From assembly GCF_900107405.1 (NCBI RefSeq), contig NZ_FNPV01000003.1, positions 165,580 to 229,579 on the forward strand: 64,000 nucleotides of DNA, read 5' to 3'. The position numbers and the translations under genes are program-made. Under the pieces are notes generated by a model, which was given only the letters and a program-made list of their open reading frames with translations, did no database searches and had not been told where the DNA came from. How positions within the stretch are numbered: the stretch's first letter is position 1; the number at the start of each line of letters is the position of its first letter. Positions 44,330-53,402 of the stretch are shown here, one piece after another. Source of the stretch: Tindallia californiensis (GTDB taxonomy: Bacteria > Bacillota > Clostridia > Peptostreptococcales > Tindalliaceae).

Positions 44330-45625
44330 TTAATCAATCTCGTCTTCACATCTTCTGATTAATTTTTCACCGGCGGCTCGCAAGACATGATCCGTACTGT
44401 GGTAAGTTGGAACTCCCAACCTGGGAGCTACAGTCATCACTGTGTTCGTTCAGTCTCCGCAACTGCCGGTAAGCAAAACCTGCATGCCCTTCTTTTTCAT
44501 CTTCATAACAGTTTCTGCTTGTCCCGGACATTCGCCGGGTTTATCGCAACGGTATCTACCGTTAACTTCAACCATTCTTTTGCATTTTTCTTCTGCTACT
44601 ACTTCGGCACCCATTGCTTCTGCAATTTCGCGAAGTCTTGGTTCCTGAGCACCACATTCACAGGCTAAAAGTCCGATTTTTCGACTTTCCTGCGGAAAGG
44701 GCATTGAAACCAATACGCCACCCAAAGTCTTTACTACTGGAGAATCTTCTTTCCCGGCACTACCGGTAAAAGGACCACCTAATGTTATTTCACCGTAAGG
44801 CTTAACATATCCGCCTGCCATTTCAATATATTTCCCAACCGGTTCACCCAGGGGTACGTCAAGAAAAACTTTTCCTTTTTTCCCCTCTTTCACCCGGCCA
44901 GCTACTGTTAAATCTTTATCGATAAAAGGCTTGCGTTTTTCAATAGCATTAACGATATGTTTAACGGTTTCAACATTTTGAACCACTGCATCTGCTTCCA
45001 AGGGAAGTTGGCCTGGCTCCAGCTCAACACCCAGCAACTCTCTGACAACTACTCTTTCATCTCCAGATGGGTATATATCTGGTAGATAGGCAATTTCAAT
45101 GCCTTTTTCCAACGCTGCCGCTCGTTTTAAAGCTCTCACCGCTTTTTTATACTTTGCTTTAACCGCAATATAGGCTTTGGGTGCTTTTGTTATTTCCATC
45201 ATATACTTAGCACCGCGAACAACAACGCCGGGATCATCTTCCATTAACAATAGATTATGGGCCAGGAGTGGCTCACATTCGGCTCCGTTAATGATAACGC
45301 AGCCTGTCGGAAGCTCTGCTTTCAGTTTGATATGTGCAGGAAAACCTGCTCCTCCAGCTCCAACAACGCCAGCTTCTTCAATAGCTTCCAGCATATTGTC
45401 TGTTGCGCTGATCTTTACATATTCATCAGGCTGATCTGCTTGTGGGCTAATAACAATCACTTCATCCGTCACTTCTTGTACTTTCCCATGAACGCTGGCA
45501 TGAATATTAGCACCTAACCCCTGTGGTACGGCAATTAATTGCCCTCTTTTAACCACATCTCCAACAGAGACCTTCGGCTGACAGGGTGCTCCTACATGCT
45601 GTCTTAATGGTAAAACAATATTCAT
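44330..45625 (-). CDS. prdC: PrdC, RnfC-like electron transfer selenoprotein
   Basis: 431 residues when the UGA at 44450-44452 is read as selenocysteine (Sec392); ordinary translation would stop 40 residues short. It resembles RnfC: the NADH/FMN region VGAGGAGFPAHIKL, then INGAECEPLLAHN, then YPSGDERVVVRELLG. Near the C-terminus, SCGDUTNTVMT gives a C-x-x-U redox pair (Cys389, Sec392). It probably passes electrons from NADH, via the Rnf side, to the reductase. The ATG at 45625 was chosen (AAAGGAGG, 8 nt spacing); a GTG three codons earlier overlaps the ribosome site. First gene of the operon, under a -24/-12 promoter. Confidence 0.95.
44413..44427 (-). promoter_or_regulatory. SECIS-like hairpin after the prdC UGA
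   Basis: CTCCCA-GGT-TGGGAG, starting 22 nt after the UGA; an outer ACTGT/ACAGT pairing can extend it. Position fits a SelB-recognised hairpin. Confidence 0.65.
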
Positions 45626-45659
45626 CACCTTCACCTCCTTTTGCTTGCTTCTATATTAA

Positions 45660-45675
45660 TGCAATCTCTGTGCCA
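45660..45675 (-). promoter_or_regulatory. Sigma-54 promoter of the prd operon
   Basis: On minus, TGGCAC-N5-TTGCA, a full match to the -24/-12 consensus, about 35 nt upstream of the prdC ATG. PrdR is a sigma-54 activator encoded immediately upstream. Confidence 0.92.
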
Positions 45676-45796
45676 AGTTTTGATATTAATTTATCAATTT
45701 TTATTTTTTATTCCTTAATCCCTCTTGTTTCAAGCTTTTCATCCAATTTGTTTTTTAATGATTAATCTTTTCTATGGCTATATTCTTTTCCTCAAT

Positions 45797-45850
45797 CTAA
45801 GACCACCCCAAAAATCGTCGGAAATCCGACACTTTTTGGGGTGGTCTTAG
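45797..45850. terminator. Strong terminator downstream of prdR
   Basis: A long inverted repeat: CTAAGACCACCCCAAAAA on one side and TTTTTGGGGTGGTCTTAG on the other, with an internal TCGG/CCGA pair. One of the most stable hairpins in the window; it isolates the prd operon from prdR transcription. The T-run is inside the stem, so it may act in both directions. Confidence 0.85.
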
Positions 45851-45916
45851 TCAGTTCAAATTTCACAATCTGTCAAAGATTGGTTGGTGCCTTCTTACTA
45901 CTTGATATTCATAACT

Positions 45917-45962
45917 CATCACAATGTGTCAATTTTTAGACACTGCGTCAGTTTGTTGACAT
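45917..45962 (-). promoter_or_regulatory. Two tandem palindromes, probable PrdR sites
   Basis: On minus, TGTCAACAAACTGACGCA and TGTCTAAAAATTGACACA, joined by one base: same 18-nt pattern TGTC-N(A)-..-TGAC-(G/A)CA, each an inverted repeat, 19-nt period. They lie about 240-290 nt upstream of the sigma-54 promoter, as expected of an enhancer for a bEBP. Confidence 0.75.
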
Positions 45963-46005
45963 GCTGTTTTTCAACGCTTGTGCTATCCGTAACAAACAAG
46001 CATTA

Positions 46006-47769
46006 TCAGAGGTATTCTTTCAGCCCGTAATATTTCAATTTATAATACAGGGTGCTCCTGGGTATATTCATGATTTTTGCTGCCTTTGCCTTGTTGTTAT
46101 CAGCCATATCCATCGCACTCTTAATCGTACTTATCTCTGTATTTCTTATATTTTCCTGTAAGTCGAAACTTATTGGCTGTTGTTGTTTTTCATCAATGAT
46201 TTTTTTCTCAAGAATTCTTTCTGGCAAGCTGTTTTTTTGAATCACATTATCTTTCGAAAAAATAACCAGGTGCTCAATCGTATTCTTTAGCTCCCGGATA
46301 TTTCCTGGCCAAGGATAATTCATTAATACCTGAAGCACTTCCGCATCTATTTCTGGAATTCGCAGGTTGTTTTCCTCACAAAATTCTGAAATAAAGCGTC
46401 TTAAAAAGATGGGAATATCTTCCTTCCGCTCTTTAAGACTAGGCAGATCAATATATACCACATTGAGACGATAATATAAATCTTCTCTAAAGGTTCCTTT
46501 CATCACCATGGTTTCCAGGTTTCGATGGGTTGCTGATACGACCCTTACGTCAATATCAATGGATTTTTCGCCTCCTACCCTTAAAACCTGACGTTCCTGC
46601 AAAACTCGAAGCATCTTTGCCTGCATATAAAGTGGCATATCCCCGATCTCATCCAAAAACAAGGTGCCCTGGTTAGCCAGTTCTACTTTACCGGTTTTTC
46701 CTTTGTTAAGTGCCCCTGTAAAGGCGCCGCTTTCATAACCGAACATCTCACTTTCAAAAAGGCTTTCCGGAATGGCACTACAATTTATCGCTACAAAAGG
46801 TCCTTTTCGACCACTGGCTTGATGGATCGCTCTGGCAAACACTTCTTTCCCTGTGCCACTTTCGCCACCTATAAGAACGCTGCTATTGGCTAATGCCACT
46901 TTCCTGGCTTCCAATATTTTTTCTTTAATAATATCGCTTTTTCCAATCACATTATGAAAAGAGTACTGTTCTTCATTGATTTTTTTTACTTCCGTTTCCA
47001 GAAGATCCAGTTTTTCCTTTGCTGTCTCCAACTCTTCCGAAAGATTAGTTGTCTCTGTAATATCTCTATCCGTTGATACAGCGGCTATCATTTCACCACC
47101 AATAAAAATAGGAATTGAGCTGATAATCGCATAGCTTCCAGGACGGGGGCTGTGATATACGTTGCGAATGGGTTGTTTGCTATTGAGGGTTTTAAGTAAT
47201 AGGGCCGTTGGAAAAAATTCTTCCAAATTCCGGCCAACGATCTCTTCCTGATTCACCTCATAAAGTTTTTCAATTCCTTTTGACCATAGCAAAACCGTCC
47301 CTTCCGGATTCACCACACAAACTCCTTCGTAAAGACTATCTAGAATCTTTTCCAGGGCCGCATGCATTTCATCGATTTTTGAATATACTTTATTCAATAT
47401 ATCATTGACACGAACAATCCCTACCACTTTTTCTTCCCGTATTACTGGAAGTCTGCCAATGTGGTTTTTTCTCATCAGGTTTCTCGCTTCAATCGCTTGT
47501 GCTTTTTCTGTGGATACAATAACATTTTGACTGACTAAGTATTTCAGGGGTTTCGTTAAATCTTCTTCTGATCTGATTTGTTTCATTAAATCCTTAAACG
47601 TCAGGACGGCGACCACTTTTTCGGTTTCATCCGTTAAAATAATATCATCTAAATTATGACTAATCATTGTATTGATCGCTTCTCGGCTATTGGCTTCTTC
47701 CCTTAACTTAATCAGTCGGCGGTCCATAATATCGCCAACGGTATATTGATCTAACTGATGCAAAAACAT
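46006..47769 (-). CDS. prdR: PrdR, sigma-54 activator of proline reductase genes
   Basis: 587 residues: a pair of CBS domains (about 8-125), a PAS domain (about 140-245), AAA+ domain (about 275-500; Walker [15 protein letters not shown] loop intact in [14 protein letters not shown], Walker B FLDEIGDM) and a Fis-type HTH at the end ([25 protein letters not shown]). In C. difficile, PrdR activates the prd operon in response to proline. No receiver domain: the signal acts through CBS or PAS. It is followed by a terminator, then by the prd promoter it should activate. Confidence 0.95.
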   Translation of the reverse strand: MFLHQLDQYTVGDIMDRRLIKLREEANSREAINTMISHNLDDIILTDETEKVVAVLTFKDLMKQIRSEEDLTKPLKYLVSQNVIVSTEKAQAIEARNLMRKNHIGRLPVIREEKVVGIVRVNDILNKVYSKIDEMHAALEKILDSLYEGVCVVNPEGTVLLWSKGIEKLYEVNQEEIVGRNLEEFFPTALLLKTLNSKQPIRNVYHSPRPGSYAIISSIPIFIGGEMIAAVSTDRDITETTNLSEELETAKEKLDLLETEVKKINEEQYSFHNVIGKSDIIKEKILEARKVALANSSVLIGGESGTGKEVFARAIHQASGRKGPFVAINCSAIPESLFESEMFGYESGAFTGALNKGKTGKVELANQGTLFLDEIGDMPLYMQAKMLRVLQERQVLRVGGEKSIDIDVRVVSATHRNLETMVMKGTFREDLYYRLNVVYIDLPSLKERKEDIPIFLRRFISEFCEENNLRIPEIDAEVLQVLMNYPWPGNIRELKNTIEHLVIFSKDNVIQKNSLPERILEKKIIDEKQQQPISFDLQENIRNTEISTIKSAMDMADNNKAKAAKIMNIPRSTLYYKLKYYGLKEYL

Positions 47770-47814
47770 AGCATCTCTCCTTGAATCTGTTGATGATTAC
47801 CTCTTTACTTGATG

Positions 47815-47845
47815 GAAAAAGAAACCCATCTTTGATGGGTTTCTT
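47815..47845 (-). terminator. Terminator between aminotransferase and prdR
   Basis: AAGAAACCCATC / GATGGGTTTCTT with a 3-nt loop, followed on minus by TTTTTCC; just past the aminotransferase stop codon. Confidence 0.88.
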
Positions 47846-47857
47846 GCTTTCTGTTAT

Positions 47858-49105
47858 CTATCCATTCACCTTATCCATCGCTTCTTTAATGAAACGGACT
47901 GATTTCCTGCATTTTGCTTCTGATACGGCGCAGGGAGCAAATCTTAGTCCTCTCCCTAAAGGCAGTAGAAATAAATGGTTTTTTGCCAGTTCATCCGCCA
48001 CCTTATCTGGATTCTCACAGGGAATTGTAATAAAGAAACCTGCCCGGTAAGGGAATATTTCCAGTCCTACCATTTCTGCTTCTTCCACAAAAGCATGAGC
48101 CCGTGTTTCCAACAACTTTTTGAAAGAGTCTCTTTCTTCATTCACTTTTTTCAACAAGCTTTCATCGCTATATACCTTGGCTAGCAGTTTCTGTGCTCCC
48201 CTGGTTCCATTAGACCAGCAAGCACGACTGGAAAAAGTACCCGCTGCCATAAACTCATCGGCGATCTCTTCGCTGCTGCTCAGGCATAACAATGCCCCGC
48301 ATCTAAGTCCATAGAAAGTAAAGGCTTTGGACATACTGTAACCTACCAGGACCAGAATGCTTTCTGGCAGATTTTCAAATTGCTTCATAAAACCTCTGGA
48401 GGTTTTCATGTCTCCCGCAAAATCGATATAGGCAATATCCAAGTAGAGAATGATCTTTTTCTGATCTTTTGCCTGTTTTTCTTTCAGGTAATCCAATACT
48501 TCTTTCCATTCTTCTTCCGTCAGACTGTAGCCTGTAGGATTATGTGCCGGTGTATTCATCATAATAAGGAGTCTTTCCTGCTTTCCAAGCAGTTCTTCCA
48601 CTTTTTCTTTAAAGGAAGGAAGGTTAAAGGCTTTGTTTTCATCAAACAACTGGAAAGTGTCCAGTTTCCGACCATGTTCTTCTGTGATGGTTTTATAGGG
48701 AGCCCAGTACCAATCGGCCGTAAGCATTGTATCTCCCGCTTCCATATAATTCCATACAGCATGTCGAATACCACCTGAACCACCTGGTGTCGCAACAGCT
48801 CGAACGTGACCGGCCGGACGATATTCATCAAAAACGGCTTTTTCAGCCGCTTGCTGAAAATCCGGAAGGCCGGCAATGGGTGCATAAGCAGCAATCTCTG
48901 CATCCGGAAGGTCCTTAAAGGTTTTCATAACAGATTGCATGACAGAAAGACTGCCATCATCTTCCATCAATGCGCCCAAGGTTGAGTTAATCACCTGCTC
49001 AGCGCCCACCTTTTTTGCGGCTTCCTGAGCTTTTTTATTAGCTGCAAATACCTTGTCGTCCGCTATTGGACGTTTGGAATGAGGTGCTACCATGGTTGTA
49101 CTCAT
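47858..49105 (-). CDS. Class I aminotransferase next to the prd cluster
   Basis: 415 residues. Fold-type I PLP enzyme with NTPAHNPTGYSL, Asp in YLDIAYIDFAG, and the cofactor Lys in VGYSMSKAFTFYGLRCGAL. It resembles aspartate/aromatic amino acid aminotransferases; substrate unknown. The ATG at 49105 follows GGAGG with 7-nt spacing. It is transcribed upstream of prdR with a terminator between, so not part of the sigma-54 operon. Confidence 0.88.
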   Translation of the reverse strand: MSTTMVAPHSKRPIADDKVFAANKKAQEAAKKVGAEQVINSTLGALMEDDGSLSVMQSVMKTFKDLPDAEIAAYAPIAGLPDFQQAAEKAVFDEYRPAGHVRAVATPGGSGGIRHAVWNYMEAGDTMLTADWYWAPYKTITEEHGRKLDTFQLFDENKAFNLPSFKEKVEELLGKQERLLIMMNTPAHNPTGYSLTEEEWKEVLDYLKEKQAKDQKKIILYLDIAYIDFAGDMKTSRGFMKQFENLPESILVLVGYSMSKAFTFYGLRCGALLCLSSSEEIADEFMAAGTFSSRACWSNGTRGAQKLLAKVYSDESLLKKVNEERDSFKKLLETRAHAFVEEAEMVGLEIFPYRAGFFITIPCENPDKVADELAKNHLFLLPLGRGLRFAPCAVSEAKCRKSVRFIKEAMDKVNG

Positions 49106-49230
49106 CACTATTCCTCCTTATTATGTCTCGAATTAGTTAATCATGCCTACGCTTCCTATTATTCCACATTTTAGGGGTTTTTGCCACATCTAAAGCTAAA
49201 ATCTTTCTCTTTTTCGCCTTATTTTTTCGC

Positions 49231-49270
49231 AAAAACAACTGACCTCTTTTTGAAGGAGGTCAGTTGAAAA
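49231..49270 (-). terminator. Terminator after the large chemoreceptor gene
   Basis: CAACTGACCTC / GAGGTCAGTTG with about 10-nt loop, T-run following on minus (TTTTTGCG). Past the chemoreceptor stop codon. Confidence 0.9.
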
Positions 49271-49297
49271 AAACAGTTGCTTTTTAAGAAGCGGGTT

Positions 49298-51700
49298 TTA
49301 TACCTTAAATTGTGCCATCAGCTGATTTAGTTGATTCGCAATTTCTGACAGATCCTGAGCTGACTGACTACTTTCTGTAGCACCCTGAGCAGCATCTGCC
49401 GCCGCTTGATCAATTTCACGAATGTTTTCCGCAATATCAACCGCACCGGAAGAAACTTCACCGTTTGCCCTGGCAATTTCTTCCATTTGCATGGTTACAT
49501 TCTCACTGCTTTGTGCTACTTCATCAGAGGCTGCTGATAGTTCAGAAGCTGATCTGGCTATTTCATTCACGCCTTTTGATGCCTCAGAGGAACTTCTTAA
49601 AACGTCTTTTGAATTTTCGGTGACTTTACTGATGCTCGTCGCAATATTGTTGACTCTTTCTGAGGTGTCTATCACATTTTCAGAGATATTCCCAGTAGTA
49701 GCTGATTGTTCTGTCACAGCGGCCGCAATTTGTCCGGTGATATCTTTTACCTGCTTAATAACATTGGTAATACCATCAACGGCTTTAACCGTTCCCTGCA
49801 TATCTCGCTGCATTGATGCAATTTGATTGGCAATCTCATCAGTGGCGTCACCTGTTTGTTTCGCCAATTCTTTTACTTCATTAGCAACTACAGCAAAGCC
49901 TTTTCCGGCTTCTCCCGCTCCTGCTGCTTCTATGGCTGCATTTAGGGCCAACATATTGGTCTGATCAGCAATGTCGTTGATTACCTCAACAATTTTATTG
50001 ATTTCTGCCGAGGATTTATTCAGTTTTTGAATCGCTTCCGCTGTATGCTCTACTTCTTTTTCTGCCTCATCACTAATTGTAATGGATCGCTCGCAGTTTT
50101 CACTAATTTCACCTAAAGAAAGGTTAATTTCTTTTATCGCTGTCGTAATATCCGCCACTAAACTATTTACTTCCTGGGTGTCTTCTACAACGACTTCCAT
50201 ATCTTTGTTAACGCCTTCGATCAATTCTGTTACGTTATTAACTTCTGAGGATGTTTCTTCTGAAGCAGACGCTAAATTACGTATATTCGCCGACATTTCC
50301 TCTACAGCCGAAGCAATGGTGCTCATATTGGTACGGGCTTCTTCTGTTGCCTTTGCGGTTCCATCAATACTGGCATTGATTTGTTCTGTTGCCGCACTAA
50401 CAACACCGGTTTTAGCACTCATCTCTTCGGTTCCTGCTGCCAAACTACTGGCCACGTCTAACACCGTAGTCGCCGAATGGTTCACTGAGTCAGCCTCACG
50501 CCGAATTTTTACAATGATATTTCTAAGAGTTTCTACCGTAGATGAAAGGCCATGAGCCATCTCACCAATCTCATCTTTACGTTGTTCGTATTGTTGTATT
50601 CCACCATCTTCCGTAATGGTGAAATCATAAGCAGCTATTTTCTGAATGGATTTCGCCATCACCTGCATCGGAGTGGTAATCGAACGAGAGCCAAAGAAAA
50701 TAAGTAGTATGGCAATACCCACACTGACTACCGTCATTGTAATCATCGCTATCATTAATGTCCTAACACCCGCTAAGGCTTCTGCCTGGTCAATCTCCAC
50801 GATCATTCCTAAGGGAGTATCACCGAGAAAAACCACGCCAAACCCACCTAAAACAGGGTTCCCTATATAGTCATCATAAACGCCTACTCCTGAAAACTCA
50901 TCCACTCCCTCTTGAATCGGTCCTTTTAACTCCCGAACCGCAAAAGTGTCGATGGTCACCTGGAAAGCGGCATCTTGCCGATAATCTCCAAGAATGGTAT
51001 CTGTATGCAACATTCCATCCTCGTCAATCAGATAAATATCTCCGGTTTCACCAACCAGGTAAATCCCCTCTTGAAGCATGTTTTGCAATGTATCTACTGG
51101 TATGTAGCCATTAACTGTCCCTATTACCGTCCCCGTACCACCCCTTCTCAAAGGAGTTGAAACCGTTATATAGTAATCGTCAATAATATCTGAATACTCA
51201 AACTCTGATATGTTCTGATCACCGGCCATGGCCGTTTGAAAATAGTTTCTCGGTGAGTAATCAGCACCTTCAATACGCTCCTTAAGGTCTCCGCTTCCAT
51301 AAATACCTCGCCCTTCTGCATCGGTAATATAGATGCTTAAGAACCCATATTCTTCTGTCAGACCCGGAAGAAGGGCTTCTAATTCCTTGTAAGTTTCCTG
51401 CCATTCTTCACTTTGCGCTCCATAGATTTCCCATATCTCAGCCGCATTGTATACGTTTTCCATCCTCGAAAGAGTGGTGCCGTACATTGTTTTTTCACCC
51501 ATATACTGATCAACCCTGCGTTCGGTCATTTCCTGGTAAAGTGCCACTTCCGAAAAAACGCTTTCTATCAGCTCATTTCTTGCCTGATGATAGCTGACAG
51601 CCGCAATAATAATCATCGGAATAAGGCCTGCAACCATAAAAATAGCAAAAATTTTATTGCGAATTTTCATATTTTGTAATAAACTCTTTTTTCCTGACAT
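49298..51700 (-). CDS. Methyl-accepting chemotaxis protein with double-Cache sensor
   Basis: 800 residues. Membrane helix about 18-38; a large extracytoplasmic sensor (about 40-310) with features of dCache_1 type ([53 protein letters not shown]); second helix about 315-337; HAMP; signalling domain whose tip is [39 protein letters not shown]. dCache_1 receptors often bind amino acids, which suits this amino-acid fermenter. Start is ATG at 51700, after GGAGGG. Confidence 0.93.
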   Translation of the reverse strand: MSGKKSLLQNMKIRNKIFAIFMVAGLIPMIIIAAVSYHQARNELIESVFSEVALYQEMTERRVDQYMGEKTMYGTTLSRMENVYNAAEIWEIYGAQSEEWQETYKELEALLPGLTEEYGFLSIYITDAEGRGIYGSGDLKERIEGADYSPRNYFQTAMAGDQNISEFEYSDIIDDYYITVSTPLRRGGTGTVIGTVNGYIPVDTLQNMLQEGIYLVGETGDIYLIDEDGMLHTDTILGDYRQDAAFQVTIDTFAVRELKGPIQEGVDEFSGVGVYDDYIGNPVLGGFGVVFLGDTPLGMIVEIDQAEALAGVRTLMIAMITMTVVSVGIAILLIFFGSRSITTPMQVMAKSIQKIAAYDFTITEDGGIQQYEQRKDEIGEMAHGLSSTVETLRNIIVKIRREADSVNHSATTVLDVASSLAAGTEEMSAKTGVVSAATEQINASIDGTAKATEEARTNMSTIASAVEEMSANIRNLASASEETSSEVNNVTELIEGVNKDMEVVVEDTQEVNSLVADITTAIKEINLSLGEISENCERSITISDEAEKEVEHTAEAIQKLNKSSAEINKIVEVINDIADQTNMLALNAAIEAAGAGEAGKGFAVVANEVKELAKQTGDATDEIANQIASMQRDMQGTVKAVDGITNVIKQVKDITGQIAAAVTEQSATTGNISENVIDTSERVNNIATSISKVTENSKDVLRSSSEASKGVNEIARSASELSAASDEVAQSSENVTMQMEEIARANGEVSSGAVDIAENIREIDQAAADAAQGATESSQSAQDLSEIANQLNQLMAQFKV

Positions 51701-51810
51701 CCTCAACCCTCCAATAAAATTCTTTCTAATAATATCCGTCTTTTACTATGATGCATTAATACCCAGGACAATATCACTAAACCAAATACTTATTATTTTT
51801 TCTACTTTTA

Positions 51811-51860
51811 CAAAATTTTTTATAAGCAACGACTACAAAATTTTTTATAAGCAATGACAT
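51811..51860. repeat. Two tandem 25-nt repeats upstream of the chemoreceptor
   Basis: Copies of CAAAATTTTTTATAAGCAA plus GACTA/TGACA from 51811-51835 and 51836-51860, differing at two to three positions. They lie in the gap between metK and the chemoreceptor gene. Confidence 0.8.
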
Positions 51861-51872
51861 TTTGTGTCTGAT

Positions 51873-51926
51873 AAAAAAACCTCCGATTTCACCGAAGCTA
51901 CTTCTTCCGGCAAATATCGAAGGAAT
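51873..51926 (-). terminator. Terminator after metK
   Basis: On minus, a long imperfect stem with arms CCTTCGAT..CCGGAAG and CTTCGGTG..CGGAGG followed by seven T. Just past the metK stop. Confidence 0.8.
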
Positions 51927-51943
51927 TTTAATCATCATCACAA

Positions 51944-53134
51944 CTAGGCTTTCGCTATATCTTCTCTTAGTCGTTCTGCCTTATCGGTTCTTTCCCAGGT
52001 TAAATCAAGATCTGTCCGACCCATATGGCCATAAGCCGCAATTTGTCGATAAATGGGTCTTCTGAGATCTAAGTCTCGGATAATCGCCGCCGGCCGCAAA
52101 TCAAAATGGCGTCGAATAAGTTGAATAAGGGTTTCTTCTGGTACTTTTCCTGTTCCAAAAGTGTCCACCAAAATAGAAACTGGCTGAGCAACGCCAATGG
52201 CATAAGCAAGTCCCACCTCGCAACGGGATGCTAAGTCTGCCGCAACAATGTTTTTTGCCACATATCTGGCTGCGTAGGCAGCTGACCGATCTACTTTTGT
52301 TGGATCTTTACCTGAAAAAGCTCCACCGCCATGCCTTGAATAACCTCCATAAGTATCTACAATTATTTTTCTGCCCGTAAGCCCGGCGTCTCCTTGAGGG
52401 CCACCCACAACAAATCGTCCGGTGGGGTTAATGAGATATCGGGTATTTTCATCAATAAATTCCGTTGGCAACACCGGTCGTATTACGTATTCAATAAGGT
52501 CTTTTTCTATGGTTGCATGATCCACTTCCGAGCTATGTTGAGAGGAAATGACAATAGCGTCAATCCTTACGGGTACATCGCCTTCATATTCTACGGTTAC
52601 TTGGGTTTTTCCATCCGGTCTCAAGTATTGAAGGGTTCCCTTTTTTCGAACCTCCGCCAGCTTTTTAGCCAGTTTATGAGCCAAAGAAATTGGCATGGGC
52701 ATTAATTCCGATGTCTCTTTGCAAGCATATCCAAACATAATCCCCTGATCCCCGGCACCTGTTGACTCAAGACCGTTTTCTTCTTCGCCCCCACGCCTTT
52801 CCAGAGATTCATCCACCCCCATAGCAATATCGCTGGACTGTTCATCAATAGCGGTCAATACGGCACACGTATCACTGTCAAAGCCAAACTTAGCTCTTGT
52901 ATAGCCAATTTCTTCTACTGTTTTTCTTGCTATTTTAGGAATATCCACATAGCAGTTTGTTGTTATTTCCCCCGCTACCATCACCATTCCCGTTGTAGCG
53001 ATGGTTTCGCAAGCAACACGACCGTTAGGATCTTTTTCAAAGATCGCATCCAAAATAGCATCAGAGATTTGATCGCATATTTTATCCGGATGTCCTTCTG
53101 TTACTGATTCTGAAGTAAAAAAGCTTCTTTTCAT
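51944..53134 (-). CDS. metK: S-adenosylmethionine synthetase
   Basis: 396 residues, normal length. MetK signatures: [36 protein letters not shown] and [23 protein letters not shown]. It joins methionine and ATP to give SAM. Ribosome site AGGAGG. Preceded by a SAM-I riboswitch with terminator, so it is repressed when SAM is plentiful. Confidence 0.98.
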   Translation of the reverse strand: MKRSFFTSESVTEGHPDKICDQISDAILDAIFEKDPNGRVACETIATTGMVMVAGEITTNCYVDIPKIARKTVEEIGYTRAKFGFDSDTCAVLTAIDEQSSDIAMGVDESLERRGGEEENGLESTGAGDQGIMFGYACKETSELMPMPISLAHKLAKKLAEVRKKGTLQYLRPDGKTQVTVEYEGDVPVRIDAIVISSQHSSEVDHATIEKDLIEYVIRPVLPTEFIDENTRYLINPTGRFVVGGPQGDAGLTGRKIIVDTYGGYSRHGGGAFSGKDPTKVDRSAAYAARYVAKNIVAADLASRCEVGLAYAIGVAQPVSILVDTFGTGKVPEETLIQLIRRHFDLRPAAIIRDLDLRRPIYRQIAAYGHMGRTDLDLTWERTDKAERLREDIAKA

Positions 53135-53165
53135 TATTTTTCCTCCTCGTTGTATTCCTATTCAC

Positions 53166-53194
53166 AAAAAAACCTCTTCAAATAGAAGAGGCTT
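53166..53194 (-). terminator. Riboswitch-controlled terminator of metK
   Basis: On minus, CCTCTTC / GAAGAGG with 5-nt loop followed by seven T; it directly follows the SAM-I aptamer and ends about 30 nt before the metK ATG. Confidence 0.92.
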
Positions 53195-53202
53195 CAAGCT
53201 CA

Positions 53203-53327
53203 ATTAAAGCGATGGTTGTACCCTTCCTCATCTCTCAGAATCCTCATTCTGCAGGATTTAGCACCATACATCACTGACTATGGTTGCCGGATTTCATCGG
53301 GCCCGTCCCTCCATCACTCTTTATAAG
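53203..53327 (-). ncRNA. SAM-I (S-box) riboswitch
   Basis: On minus, the S-box order is seen: CTTATAAAGAGTGATGGAGGGA, then CGGGCCCGATGAAATCCGGC with CAACC, GGTGCTAAATCCTGCAGA, and GAGAGATGAGG before the 3' strand of P1 (CCATCGCTTT). It binds SAM and lets the downstream terminator form. Confidence 0.97.
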
Positions 53328-53402
53328 GTATATGTGTTTATTGATATAGACATTAAATTACTACATAATTGTATCATTAGAATATTTTGTATGTCAAGTT
53401 AT

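Larger units (their letters stand above)
45635..46005. other. 371-nt prdR-prdC regulatory region
   Basis: From the prdR stop toward prdC: two tandem palindromes (45917-45962), a long stable terminator (45797-45850), an AT-rich stretch, the sigma-54 promoter (45660-45675) and the prdC ribosome site. Confidence 0.85.

Noticed and set aside
44450-45634. prdC as a truncated 394-residue protein.
   Set aside because: Same reason: UGA in a C-x-x-U setting with a conserved-looking extension and a hairpin after it.
51701-51760. Sigma-D promoter for the large chemoreceptor (GGATATTATT).
   Set aside because: The -10 lacks the CCGAT core and no TAAA is at 15 nt spacing.
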